This document shows positions 33,435-45,610 of a stretch of 64,000 nt of DNA, piece by piece. Each line of letters begins with the position of its first letter. The first letter of the stretch is position 1. The stretch is from Eledone cirrhosa (taxonomy: Eukaryota; Mollusca; Cephalopoda; Octopoda; Eledonidae): contig OZ024745.1 in assembly GCA_964016885.1 (NCBI GenBank), positions 55,239,800 through 55,303,799 on the forward strand, given 5' to 3'. Below the pieces are notes generated by a model, which did no database searches, was not told the DNA's origin, and was given only the letters and a program-made list of their open reading frames with translations. The translations under genes were made by a program, and so were the position numbers.

Positions 33435-34417
33435 GTGGCAACAAGTCCACAATTCGATCTTTGCCTGATCAAAACGGGTGTATGTTGCTCGAACCCGAGC
33501 AAATGTGTGCGGCTTTTCAACAGCACTTTCCTCAATTGTTCGGGAGCGGCGCCGGATCAGAGTATGGACTTTGGTGCATACATTGACGGACTGCCGCGGC
33601 TCTCGACGACTGCAGCGCAGTGCTGCGAAAAGCTGATAACAGCAGGTGAAATACGGGAAGCGATGTCTGACTGCACGAGGGGTAAATCGCCAGGTTTGGA
33701 TGGTCTGCCCTAGGAGCTTTATGCGTATATGCCAGACTTGTTCGGCGACCTCTTGCCATATGTCTATTGCAACTGGCAGCAGAACGGGAGAATTCCCAGT
33801 TTTGTGAGCCAGAGAGCGGTGGTGCTGCTAAGAAAAGACCCGAACAAGGAGGACGTTATAAACAACTTCAGGCTCATAACTCTGCTAAACGCAGAGTTTA
33901 AGATTTTGGCCAAGATGTTAGCAAAGAGATTGGCGCTTGTCGTCGGTGATCTGGTGGGAGTGGCGCAGATATGCGCTATCCCGGACAAATCCATCCACGA
34001 CAACCCCCATCTCATGCGATACATCTTAGAGAGGATGGTTATGGAACCTGCCACGGGTGGAGCCCTCATCAACTTGGATCAATCTAAAGCATTTGATAGG
34101 GTCGACCATCGGTACCTGGCTGCGGTCCTCGAGTCGGCCAGCTTCGGGTCCGTTTTTAGGAGCTAGGTCGCTACGATTCACAGCGACATCTGCTCGATTG
34201 TGAGGGTGAATGGTCACTTTTCGCAGGCTTTCAGCATCATGCGCTCGGTCCGCCAGGTTTGCCCCCTCTCGTCCCTCTTGTACGTACTGGCCCTCGAGCC
34301 TTTACTGCACAAATTGGAGACCATGAGCTTACGCCGACGAGGACACCGTGGTGGTGTCGAGCACCAAACACGTCCAGATGCTCGGCACCGCTCTCAAGGA
34401 ATACGAAGAGGTTTGGA
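33435..34417 (+). pseudogene. Tx1-like reverse transcriptase (plus), broken
   Basis: Motifs in order: CTRGKSPGLDGLP (stop follows), then from 33729 LITLLNAEFKILAKMLAKRL, VGVAQICAIPDKSIHDN, GGALINLDQSKAFDRVDHRY (motif A), a stop at about 34164, then VCPLSSLLYVLALEPLLHKL (motif B end). The catalytic box survives only in a shifted frame as DEDTVVV (about 34336-34356), after a small deletion relative to the minus copy. Typical wording for the Tx1 branch. Confidence 0.85.
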
Positions 34418-34419
34418 AT

Positions 34420-35285
34420 TTACCATTCATATGAGAGCTCCATCCTCGTATATATTGTATGTAGCTGCAAGTATTGAAATATATGGTGCCTTCAAATATT
34501 GCACACATAGCGCCACAATATTATGAAAATATTCAGCGTTGGAAAGAGGTTTTTATGCGAAAAGCTTTAGTTATATTCATACAGCCTGGCCAAAGTGGTT
34601 GACCATGATGATAATTATCACCAGGCAAGTCTTACACGATATTCTCTTTCTGTAAATAAAATTACCAAACTATAATAAAACTCACACATCATATATTAAA
34701 GATTGAAGTTAATTCATGCTTATAGTTTTCTTTGTGTGTACATATTTTTTTAGGCCTCTACATATAAATTAAAATGGATATTCAGTGGACCAGCTGCTAA
34801 ATGAAGAAATTCTATATTATAAGAGATATAATTGAAAATTGATTGACTATATAATAACATGGATAGCACTTTATACATTTTATTCACATTCAAACTTTAC
34901 AAACAATATTAGTATTACAGCATTTTCGATTAACTCCCTAGCGTGCATTTCGAGGCATTTTTTCAAAATCATTTTTTCAAGCAATTCTATAGCGGTATTA
35001 CTGGGCAAAATGCATTCACTTGAAATGTTGATAGGATCACTCCGAAGAAAATTTCAGCATTGGTTTGTGTGTGAAATATTGATTTGTTCATTTCCAATGG
35101 AAATATATTGACACTGTGTCCAATTTTATGAAATATTAATGTTATATGAATTTGAATGGGATACATATGGATTAGAAATACGCATGAATGACAAAAGAGT
35201 ATAATATGAAAACTGCAATTTTAACATTTCGCTGCATGTATACATTACCATATGCATAAATATGAATGGTAAGAGATATATTCAT
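34420..35285. other. No assignable feature
   Basis: AT-rich sequence after the abrupt end of the LINE at about 34417. The 90-codon plus frame at 34839 lacks any recognisable domain. Confidence 0.45.
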
Positions 35286-35289
35286 ACAT

Positions 35290-35450
35290 ATATATAATTG
35301 AAAACACATACAGACATATGTATATATAAATAAATATATATGTATATATATATATATATATATACATACATACATATACACACACATATATATACACACA
35401 CACATATATACCCCCCCCCACACACACACGCATATATATATATATATAAA
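35290..35450. repeat. Compound TA/CA microsatellite with C-run
   Basis: TATA, ACATACAT, CACACA and a run of C (about 35411-35419) in succession. Confidence 0.9.
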
Positions 35451-35454
35451 GTAA

Positions 35455-35885
35455 GATCAATAGGTGTGCGTATAACTCTCGTTCGATACTAAGTGCAAGA
35501 AAGTTCAATTTATTAATATCTTATGGGAAAATAGAGCATAGTAATTTAATTCAGATGAAAACCAAATATTCTAATTTAAATAATACACTTTTTAAAAAAA
35601 GCAAGCGTTGCAAAATTATAAGGAAACTTGATAATTTCAATTCAGATAATTCCAACTGACAGTCAGGTACCCATTAGATTTGCGGAAAGCACCAGTGTGG
35701 GGATGGAACAGTTGCATTGAGTTATGGAGATTATATTTAGATAGGTTTTTAATTAGGTTAGCAGACATGGATAGCATAGTGACCACGAGTAAAAATGGTA
35801 ACCTATTTATAACTCAAATTTAAGCTCGTCATGTAGACATAGAAAATGTAGACAGCGATCCTGTTACTAGAGAGAAAACGTGTAT
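35455..35885. other. No assignable feature
   Basis: AT-rich non-repetitive sequence. Confidence 0.5.
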
Positions 35886-35889
35886 AGGC

Positions 35890-35954
35890 ATATATATATA
35901 TGAATATCATGTATAAACCAAGTATATATATATATATAAATGTAAACATGTATG

Positions 35955-35995
<41 letters not shown>

Positions 35996-36067
35996 GTAAA
36001 TATGTATATATGTATATATATATAAATGTATGTATATATATATATATGTATATATACATGTATATAT

Positions 36068-36128
<61 letters not shown>

Positions 36129-36130
36129 GT
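35890..36130. repeat. Compound (TA)n / TAAATG microsatellite
   Basis: TA arrays at about 35958-35991 and 36069-36124, with TATATAAATGTAAA-type interruptions repeated at about 35934 and 35985. Confidence 0.9.
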
Positions 36131-36134
36131 ATAT

Positions 36135-39100
36135 CTATGTCGAAATGCATACAAGTATATATATAGTATTAAGGATACTATTTATGGTTATGTATATACT
36201 AAAACCTTTTATAGTTATATATATTTTAAACCCTAAATAGTGAAAGACAGTAATTTATTACTATCTTATTACCAGGTATATATATATATATATGTATGTG
36301 TATTTGCACGTCCTCCCATTCTGTGTTTGTGCGTGTGTGTAAGTCTGTGTGCGCCAGTGTGTGTTTAGAATTACATATAAATGTTGGAATATAAGATTTC
36401 ACACAATGTTCCTCCAATGCATCCATTTGCTATGTTCGTAGGAATATCAAAATATTATTATCACTGGGGGATCGATCTAGGATGCAACTATATACATATT
36501 ATCACGATAATATAATCGAATATGATTTAAATATTATCTTATAAAGGCATCTCGAACGGAAATATGGTTTCCTTTCCCTAAAATGTTATTTGAAGCATTC
36601 GATTTGAACCTCAGGTAGAGTGAAAAAGGCAGGGATAATCTTAAAGATACAAATACCTACACAATAGAATTATTAACTTGCAACTAAAATCAAGCATAAA
36701 AATATATATTTGATTCGAGATTACAAACCAAATGACAAATATTTCATGTGTTTTAAATTTATACATATCTACACATGCAAAGGAATTATGTTGTACGTTA
36801 AAATATTGATGCAATGGTTATCATATCTTGTAAATACAATATAAACGTCGTTGAACTGATTTGGGTGTATAAATGTGCAAAACAATGTTTTGAATTTCGA
36901 CTACATCTGCTACGTCTCTCGATATTTCACATTACACCTAAATTACTAAAATATTTAAAGACACTGGAATAAATACATGGAAGCTCCTTGCTAGGAAATG
37001 TTTGGTGCGAATATTTTACATTTGATAGATTGAACAAATAGATTGATAAAAGCGAGCACATTACTGAGAAAATAATTCTGTGTTATACGACCATTGTCTG
37101 ATTCATACTTATACAATATTTGAAAAGGTGTGTGTGTGGGGGGGGGGGGGGTTCAGTGCATGTACATCTAGGCGAAGATGCCATACAATATTTGCTGGAA
37201 AGGGTTTTAAATTGAAATTATTAACTTACAATATGTTGTATCCTTCAGAATGTGTGCTGCAATACACATTTACATTAAAGGCTTATTTTATGTTGAAATA
37301 TATCATAATTGTCATTATTCTACAAGATAGGAAACGAAATTATTTAGGATTACTTCATGCGTTTAACAAGAATTAATTCGCAAAGAGGTTATTAAATTAT
37401 GAGATAAGTAACACATATGTTTATAGATTACACTAACTAAATTATATGTCATTAATACCATAAAAATATTCTATTACCAACGCACTATTGTTTCTTAATG
37501 GTGAAAAATGATTTCGTTTTTCTAAGTATTAACTGGGTACTGCTGTTGTCTATACACAATTTATATTTATTCGCTAGATTATTTGTCTTTTACAAAATAA
37601 TGCATATGATAATTATGTATATTTATTCTGTGCCATCCCTCAGTGCCATTCCTCAGATTTAAAATCAGAGCGACCCATTTCCTACACAGACTGTCATCCA
37701 AGGTTGTCTACCTGAAACAAATGATTCTAACGCGCAAGAAAATATTCTTTGCTATTTCTCTTTGTCAGTTCCAAATATCTCCGCCATATGAAGGCCGGGA
37801 ACTGGTTATCAGAATTTATGAGTTGCATGCCAGTCGGTGAATTTTAGTGGCGAGTAGATTTTTAGACCTATTTCCACAACAGCAATGATAACCTCAGTTT
37901 CTTTATCTATAACACCAGATTTCCATAACGACTTGAATAAACTCAACATAGAGATCTCTGAAGAAACCACGGTATTCAGAATTTTCTGTCTAATAAATGC
38001 GAGAACAGCCAATCACTCTCCATGTCTGCACTTTGTGTTCAGCCACATGTTGAGTCCTTGTTTTCTGATTTTTTTAAATTTAGTAATATTTCGTCCTATA
38101 ACTGCCGGAGACTACTTAGTCCCTGGAGGTGCCTGCTAGCATATTTTACACACGTCTTAGTAGTTTCAATCGCAAAAGTGTCCTATGAGAAATGTTACCT
38201 AAAACTGTAAAGAAGCAAAATATTTAGTCAAGCTATGTACCTTGGCATTACAACGTAGCTTTCTTCAATGTTCATAGCTACCTGTAATCTAGCAGTAATA
38301 AGTCCTGAATTGATAGCTAATGAACCTACTTTGCATTCGATAACCCTCGTCTATATCAGGAAACTGAACCCATTAAATCCACTCATGTCTGTTTACTAAT
38401 TGAGAATAGTATATCAATTATTAAACTGGAATATAAAAGGGATCACCAAACCTATAAACAATTAACCCAATTTTTAATGGAAAGCAATGATTGTGTAATT
38501 GTTAATTGCTATAGACTTCGATGTTTATATGCAAAATAATAAAATAAGAAATGAAGTTTGAAAGAAATACCTGCTAAAACATTAAGCTGAACACGATTGC
38601 ATGTTATAGGCCGGATGCAATCCTACGACTAGCTTATACTTAAATCAATTCAGAGCGTATATCATTTATAAATAACATAGATGTTGTAAGCAAACAAAAT
38701 AACCCCGTATCATTATATCACATTAAGAGCATAACAACTATGTCAAGTAAATGGAAATAGAAAATCCTTCACTTTAAATGCAGATGAAAAAAAAAAAATT
38801 TCCCACCATATAACCGTCTCGATGAATCGTTTTCGTGGAACATAGATTGCTTGAATTTCTTTATGAAACTTTAATTCGCGAACAAAGCTGCCGTATAAAT
38901 CTACTAATACCTAGTTGCGATGAACTACTAAAATTAAGAAACATAAAATCTATACTATTTGCAAGAGGCAATGTGTATTTAGACAGCATTTTAAATGCTG
39001 TATATTTATTCAGCTGTAATATCACTGTATGAATGGACATTAAATAAATTGTCCGAAGGTTAATCAAAGAAGAACAACTTAATTAAAACTTTAATTATTA

Positions 39101-39555
39101 ACTTAACTTCAGAGATTGAAATCGGAGAATTAGACCAGAACCCCCGTTAGTTAAATAAAAATAGATCAAATAGATAATATTCATCACAGAAGAATTAATG
39201 AGAATAATATCGAGAAGTACTTTTGAAGTGACAGGCTATTATCAAATGCCGAATCGATTTTCAACAATAACAAAACAGGAGCAAATATAATTGTGAACCC
39301 TGATCAGGAGCAGCGTTCAATAGGATATGTTGAAAATGAAATGATGATAGTAGGCTTGCGACAAATTGCCCACTGACATTGCAATCTACGTTTCTAAATC
39401 GTTTATTAATAAGATATATCTTCTTGTAGATAGCGAAAATAGGTTTGAAAAACATGGAAGGCTGTTAGAAGTTAGTTAATATATTCGGCAGAAATTCCTA
39501 GAAGCAGGCAAAAGATTAGGATAAGGAACTCATATGAAGCTGGTAAACAATTTCA
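36135..39555. other. 3.4 kb without an assignable gene or element
   Basis: AT-rich sequence with a short TA tract at about 36277-36292, a GT-rich stretch (about 36320-36365) and a G-run at about 37136-37151. Several 60-98-codon frames show no domain, signal or splice-site support. No SINE or LINE words seen. Confidence 0.45.
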
Positions 39556-39574
39556 CAATATATATATATATATA

Positions 39575-39662
39575 ACGAAGGAAGTGTGATAAGTAACCAG
39601 CTGGACCATAATGCACCAGAGTACTCAATACTTAGGGTAATAGGAAAATGTTCAAGACCCCG

Positions 39663-39667
<5 letters not shown>
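39575..39667 (-). repeat. Dispersed module, copy 3 of 3 (inverted)
   Basis: In reverse complement it carries the GGTGCATTATGGTCCAGC and CCCTAAGTATTGAGTACTC words of the modules at 2425 and 9477. Both ends meet (TA)n (39558-39574 and 39668-39700). It ends at CCCCGACGG and lacks the CTTGAGCTC half. Confidence 0.8.

Positions 39668-39700
<33 letters not shown>
39668..39700. repeat. (TA)n microsatellite
   Basis: TA tract between the dispersed module and the left arm of the next fold-back. Confidence 0.85.
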
Positions 39701-39703
<3 letters not shown>

Positions 39704-40369
39704 ACAATATATTAATATATGGAAACTATATTTATAAAACCATATTTATTTTATTATATATATTTCAAGGGCAACCAAGGCAAATTATGGTGCGTTTTCA
39801 TCAGATAAAATACAGATTTGTTTTATAAATAAATATTGACATACCCGGAAAAAAGACAACCTTAACGGTTGGAGCTTCCAGGATAGTGGAGATAATACTT
39901 TATTGAGGGTAATACAAAGTTATGAGTGAGTATGCAAATGAGTGTCCGAAAAGTTGAAAAGATAACAGTTTATTTAAATTAAACTTTTCGAAGAGGATGA
40001 TATGTAAGGAAGAGAGAAAAAAAGAGAAAAAAAAAGAAAAGGAAGGAGAAAGAGAGAAGAGGAAAGAAAGAACGGTTATACATATTGAAGAAAGTCAGAA
40101 TGAATGAAGATATAAGTTTTAATTGAAAAATATACATAGCGTAAATATATCTAAGTGAAAGAAGAAGTGAAAGAAGAAATAAGATTATCGTGGAAGAATA
40201 ATATGTAGAATGTAGGGTTCATTACGCTGTGATTATAATATTTATAATGATAGGTTGAAAAATTATATTCAAATTAAAAATTAGAAATCAAAATTAAAGA
40301 TTAAAATTAAAGATTAAAGATTTAATTTAATAATTTTAATATTAATATTAAAAATTAAAATATTAAAAT

Positions 40370-40450
40370 ATTAATATTAAAAATTAAAAATTAAAAATTA
40401 AAAATTAAAAATTAAAAATTAAAAATTAAAAATTAAAAATTAAACATTAA
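40370..40450. repeat. (ATTAAAA)n heptamer microsatellite
   Basis: About nine near-perfect heptamers. The preceding 100 bp (40265-40369) is a degenerate mixture of the same words. Confidence 0.9.
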
Positions 40451-40803
40451 AAATTAAAATTAAACCAAAGTATTTATATTATATTAAGATGTATTAGTAA
40501 TAATATATTGGTTTAGATGTGTATGTTAATGATTATAAATTATTTAAATAAATGTATAGTATTTTACATTAGAAAAAATCTAGTATAGTTTATTTTATTA
40601 AAGTAAGTTTGGCAAAATTATATTTATTAATAGTTGTAAGTCAAAATTTAAACATCCAAATAATTCTAAATTTATGAAAATTTACGAGAGTTTACAAAGG
40701 AATAACTACTTAATTATATTATAAAAAACAGTAAGGAAGTATAAAGGAAGTTAGAAGTGATTTTTTAAGATCTCAAATGATTCCAAGGATTAAATGTTAT
40801 AAA

Positions 40804-41010
40804 GTTAAACATTTTATCTTAAGAATATAATTAAAACATAAAACATGTTATTTTATAAGAAATCATAAATTTATCTTAAGAATATATTTAAAACATAAAC
40901 CATAGGTTATTTTATAAGAGGTCATACTTGCTATAAAGTTAAACAAATTTATCTTGAGAATATAGTTAAAACATAAACCATAGGTTATTCCACATATATA
41001 TAACAAATCT
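40804..41010 (+). repeat. Imperfect tandem repeat, about 3 units of 60-80 bp
   Basis: Each unit has TTTATCTTAAGAATAT (last copy TTTATCTTGAGAATAT) followed by AAAACATAAACCATAGGTTA or a variant. Units start near 40812, 40871 and 40948. Spacing varies because of insertions. Confidence 0.75.
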
Positions 41011-41384
41011 ATATATAAAAATTATATGTTATTCCACATATATATAAATATTTGGATACATATATTAAAAATGTTTGAAGATATAAAAATATTGGAAGAT
41101 ATGAAAATAATGGTTTTTTCATATCTTTCAAAGAATTTTCTAAATCCTTCCGAAAGTTTTTCAATGAAAATTTTCTTTAAAAGAATTTCAAGTAGTCATA
41201 TAAAAAAGGTTATAATCTATTGATAAGTGTAATACTATATTTATGAGGTATAGATAATAGAAAGTAAATTAAATATATATGAATCATATATAGATATAAT
41301 CTGAAGGATGACGTTGTAGGTGGTTGGATATAGAAAACATTATGTAAAGGAGATTAACCATATATTACATTTTATATATATATT

Positions 41385-41992
41385 TAAAAGTTGAGTTTAA
41401 ACGATGTTTACAAGAACTAAATAAATTATTTCGCAAATTAATAGAGTTCTTACTTTTTAGTATAAAGAATATTTCTTCAATGCAAAGTGAGCAAATGTTG
41501 GATAGAGCCGTGTAATGAAAGAGCTTTGGAGATAATTTCCCAAAATAAAGAGTAGTTAATTTTCTTGGATTTTAAGTTCCATAATAAATTGGATAGAGAA
41601 GTTGAAGATTTTTTACCAATATTCGTAAAGGAACATGTATGGTTATTGAAACGAGATTTGAAGTCTGTGGAAGTAGAGCCGACATAGTTAAAGGAATTTT
41701 CATTGGTTTTGACATTACAATTGTATACTATATGTTTAACTAAACAGTTATTATTGAGAGGACAGTTAGATTTAATTCTACAATTACATTTATCTGAATT
41801 TATATTATTAGGAGCCGTAACATTATATTGGATATTGCTAAAGGTATTAATGCTATTCTGGTTAAGTTTCAAGTTTCTATTATTAATTCTATTAATATTC
41901 TGCGCTAAATTCATAGTGGTGAAATATGAGCGTTTAATAGTATGTCTATTAAAGATTGAGTAATATTTGTTTCTCTCTCCCTTACATATCAT
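41385..41992 (-). pseudogene. PLE GIY-YIG endonuclease remnant
   Basis: The frame opens in sequence shared with the arm, reaches FNRHTIKRSYFTTMNL, then a Cys cluster (CNCRIKSNCPLNNNCL), then the GIY half IVYNCNV and the YIG half NYVGSTSTDFKSRFNNH, then LSNLLWNLKSKKINYSLFW. A frameshift at about 41490 interrupts it. In the next frame CSLCIEEIFFIL and RNNLFSSCKHR continue the conserved PLE C-terminus to about 41385. Same lineage as the remnant at 3.5 kb rather than the 742-residue type. Confidence 0.8.
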
Positions 41993-42184
41993 CCTATTCC
42001 AACTGTTTAATTTAAATAAACCGTTATCTTTTTAACTCTTCGGACACTCATTTGCATACTAACTCATAACTTTGTATTACCCTCAATAAAGAATTATCTC
42101 CATTATCCAGGAAGCTCCAACCGTTAAGGTTGTCTTTTTTCCGGGTATGTCAATATTTATTTGTAAAACAAATCTGTATTTTAT

Positions 42185-42226
42185 CTGATGAAAACGCACC
42201 ATAATTTGCCTTGGTTGCCCTTGAAA
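42185..42226 (+). ncRNA. Hammerhead-like boxes in fold-back right arm
   Basis: CTGATGA, 31 bases, GAAA. The middle can form only a loose stem (GCACC with GGTTGC). The same boxes are at 7305-7346 (+) and 39773-39804 (-). Support comes from recurrence rather than from the fold. Confidence 0.3.
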
Positions 42227-42269
42227 TATATATAATAAAATAAATATGGTTTTATAAATATAGTTTCTA

Positions 42270-43430
42270 AATAAGTGCGTCTAATATCGGGCGTATTTCT
42301 CCCGTAACATTGCCAATGTAGATATTCTGGAATTTGTCGCTACAGTCAGGCCGGATGACATCAGGGACGGATTAATATGTTCATTCTGCACGACACCTCG
42401 TCCCAGTCTGGATACACTTGGATAACAATACAAAATCAGACCCTTGGTCTACTTAACTGGTCTGACTGGCTAGCGATCCATGATGCTGCTGAATATCATG
42501 GACCTGGCACTCCATTTGCGCTAAAAATCCACCGACCTGTCTTGCTCAATCGTTAAATCCTATTTCAGAATTTAGTAACCATCATTATTATCGAGGATTT
42601 CGACTCAATTACAGAGCTCTACTCTGATCCAGCTTCCGCAGTATCGACTAAAAAATAAGCATATGCAGCAGGAATATAAGAGTACGGTGTTGACGGACAG
42701 ATGATCTAATATGAAACGGTTGGGATTGGTGGTCAGTTATACGGATCACTGGAGAGATGTCGCTGTGCATTGAAGTATTCCAGCTTCTAAGGGAGGGACC
42801 TAAAACGGCTATTTGAAGACATCATCCAAGTTGCGATAGTCAACAATATGTAGAGATTTCGAGCGATGCAAATTGATCTCAACTCCATTAAAAAATTGTA
42901 TTAATCGCTACCGTCTTTATGAAGTATAGCCTGATGTAGGGCTTGTCGTGTACAGGCCTGGTGGGGGCTGGACAGTTATATACCACTTCACCTAGACATT
43001 CTACGGCAAATGGCCACATATTTGAGAGAACCTTGAGCCTAATTATAATTAGTTTGCAGGTTACAACATTTGAAATACTAACATATTTTTTTCTGGAAAC
43101 TCCTCACTAATGTTACTATTCTCTCGCGTATAGTACGGGGAGGTCTCTCATTCTGTTGCGATTAGCAGTAGACAAATGTGAGGATATTGGCGAATAGTTC
43201 CGGCATATATAAGTCAAGATCGTACTATGGACCATCCAAAAATAAATATTTGTGCCTCGTACAACCGCTTATTATTGTTCATTGTCGGCTCTTTATGGCA
43301 CTCCACATCATCCATTGAGTGTCATGGTACTAGTTGTTATCTTAAGTGTTTTGTCTCTCTTGAATTGTTCGGGGTGACAGGTGTTTGAAACGCGGGAGAA
43401 AGCAATTTTGTTTGCATCGATTGCTTCATG
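42270..43430. other. No assignable gene
   Basis: GC content is slightly higher than the surroundings and the sequence does not look like simple repeat. Frames on both strands are short and broken. It may be an unrecognised decayed element. Confidence 0.4.
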
Positions 43431-43462
43431 ATTATTTCAGTATCATTATCATCATCCTCATT

Positions 43463-43471
43463 ATGAGTAGC

Positions 43472-43521
<50 letters not shown>

Positions 43522-43605
43522 CAGCAGCAGTATTATTATTATTAGTAGTAGTAGTAGCAGCAGCAGCAGGAGCAGCAGTAGTAGTAGTGGTAGTGGTAGT
43601 AGTAT

Positions 43606-43644
<39 letters not shown>

Positions 43645-43657
43645 CAGTAGCAGCAGC

Positions 43658-43708
<51 letters not shown>

Positions 43709-43720
43709 TGGGGGGGGGGG
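43463..43720 (+). repeat. (AGT)n/(AGC)n trinucleotide array with terminal G-run
   Basis: About 245 bp of AGT with AGC, ATT and GGT variants is followed by eleven G (43710-43720). It is open as poly-Ser on plus and poly-Leu on minus, both artefacts of the repeat. Confidence 0.95.
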
Positions 43721-44020
43721 TTCTTTATAAGCACCACCTATATTATTTGTTGTTGATGTTATGGTGTTTATATTTTGCTTTACAAATTGTGTACCTCTCT
43801 GTGGATAACCGTCTGTTCAATTCGTCGCTTTCTCAAATCAAATTGAAAGCTCCATTTATTATTTAGCGCAGCTCTTGCATTTCAGTGGATATTTGACTGG
43901 TCATCGACAAACCCATTTATGTTAGACTTAAAGAAGTAAAAATTTCCAGAAAAACGTTACTAAAAAGGTAAAATGTGTAAAATGTGTATAAAGCGATCTG
44001 GAAAAAAAAATGATAATATA
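43721..44020. other. No assignable feature
   Basis: Unremarkable AT-rich sequence between two microsatellites. Confidence 0.45.
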
Positions 44021-44022
44021 AC

Positions 44023-44082
<60 letters not shown>

Positions 44083-44083
44083 T
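44021..44083. repeat. (AAT)n microsatellite
   Basis: About twenty AAT repeats. Confidence 0.95.
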
Positions 44084-44275
44084 AGACAAGGGAGAGGCTA
44101 GCAAAAGATATAAATAGATTGACTTAGTGACCTGGCCAAGGCCAAACGACAATATCAACAAATATGGGACTGCTGGCTCACCCCTTCCTCACCAACAATA
44201 TAAAAAGCCCCGGCACCACCACCGACATAGCCAACAACAATAACAGCCAACTACAACAACAAGTATATTATATTA

Positions 44276-44331
44276 TTGTAATGCACTGAGTGATTGCTGG
44301 CCTTGTGCCTGGAGTGGAGACAATTATTAAT
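44276..44331 (+). mobile_element. SINE 3' fragment (plus strand)
   Basis: Carries TGCACTGAGTGATTGCTGGC, CTTGTGCCT and GGAGACAATTATT, the last 55 bp of the SINE family. The tRNA-like head and the B box are missing. Confidence 0.85.
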
Positions 44332-44575
44332 AATTTCATTCTTAAGCCACGCAATGCTCACATTAAAGAACCACTCATGATAATAACAATTTTAAAAAAA
44401 ACAACAAAAAGAAAACCCCGTGACCAAGAAATACCGGGATGGCGGCCGGCAGGGAATAGCCGTGTCTCTGGGGGAGAACGACCCCTCTAGTCTTGGTTGA
44501 CACTCGTTCTAGAAGTGGTAACACGAAATGATTACCCCTTGGCGGATAAGGATAAAATGCGAAAAAATAAAGTAA

Positions 44576-45610
44576 ATGTCTAATGATAAAATCTCATACC
44601 GGATCGGCCGTCACCCGGGTAAAAAACGGCCGCGTCGCTCAGAGAGGAACCAGACTGGGGTCGAAAAATCAGCTAATGGTTCAAACCTTCCCATCACTTC
44701 GGAGCTGGAGACCTCCCATAACCGGAATACTTCTACTGTTGGCCCTCCATGCTCACCACCAAGAAATCCAAAGTAAAAGAGAGAAAAATGGTCAAAGGAA
44801 GATAATAAAGAAGGCCGTGAGGCTTTCTAGACTGCCATGTACTACCCATCAAATACATCGAATACAGAACAGACATATATCAACTGGAAAAAGAAGCATC
44901 CCGAAAACAGAGGCTATATTGACAGTAACAAACTAGCCAATATACGAAGAAATATTGTAAGAAAAAAGTTACTAACTGATATAGAAATTGATCAGATCAA
45001 GCTATTAGCACAAAGTCAGCGAAGGGAAAATGAAACATGTGTCAGTGAAAACGAGGTAAACTGTAACACTTCGAATCCCAGGGTTGGGGCGGAATCACTG
45101 GCAACAGAACAAATTAAAGAAAGGATCGAAAAAGTGGAGGGAGTGCATGCTCAGGATGAAACTCCAAATGAAAATAATGAGATCGTAAATGATAAGGAAA
45201 TGAATGAGAATGAACTTGCCAACTTGAAGGATGGAATTATGATCGAATGGATGAAAATGAAAGAATCTGACATGGGGCAACGAGACACCCTCCCTAAGAT
45301 CCAGAATTCCAAACAGAACCAAAAGATAATACACAAGACTAACATAATTCTCAAAAACATTATCATCACAAACAAACTAAACATTACTGATTTAAATCAT
45401 CTCTATTATGCATCGGCTAAAGTCACCACTCACTTATGTGGAGTGAAGATGAAAAAACAAAGGAATTCCCACAAGAAATCTACTTGGCAAGAGAACATCA
45501 ATCGCCAAATAAACCTTCTCCGATCTGACATAGAAATTTTAACAAACTATAAAGTAGGTGAACATGTTAAACAAACTAAACTTAGAAAATTGAAAAAAAG
45601 TACAGTATAA
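44576..45610 (+). pseudogene. RLE-LINE N-terminal region
   Basis: Read from 44576 in one frame: a basic stretch (HPGKKRPRRSER), a stop at about 44774, KREKWSKEDNKEGREAF (SANT/Myb-like), a stop at 44828, then open from Met at 44837 for 257 codons: YINWKKKHPENRGYIDSNKL, KKLLTDIEIDQIKLLA, an acidic Glu/Asn-rich middle and NLLRSDIEILTNYKVGEH. It ends at 45610 after an A7 run (45593-45599). The RT frame lines up with the frame beginning just after that run, so slippage there is the likely break. Confidence 0.75.

Larger units (their letters stand above)
31700..34417 (+). mobile_element. Tx1-like LINE, plus copy (head-to-head partner 2)
   Basis: Plus-strand order: ORF1 (about 31700-32318), AP endonuclease (32351-32992), a broken linker, RT (33435-34417). 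It stops at about 34417, a few codons after the catalytic box, so the whole C-terminal region and the 3' end are missing. It is clearly the same family as the minus copy but diverged from it, so the pair is not one recent inverted duplication. Confidence 0.85.
39721..42268 (-). mobile_element. Fold-back PLE derivative enclosing a GIY-YIG remnant
   Basis: Inverted arms at about 39721-40010 and 41985-42268 share GAAACTATATTTATAAAACC, CCGGAAAAAAGACAACCTTA and GTTGGAGCTTCC (read on the left). Read on the minus strand, the right arm leads directly into the C-terminal part of a PLE protein (41992-41385), then AT-rich sequence with two tandem repeats, then the left arm in sense. The N-terminal protein and RT are absent. 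Both arms carry the CTGATGA and GAAA boxes. The solo module at 7259-7388 matches the arm. Confidence 0.8.

Noticed and set aside
43385..43756. Poly-Ser / poly-Leu open frames
   Set aside because: Direct product of the (AGT)n/(AGC)n array, with no flanking coding sequence.
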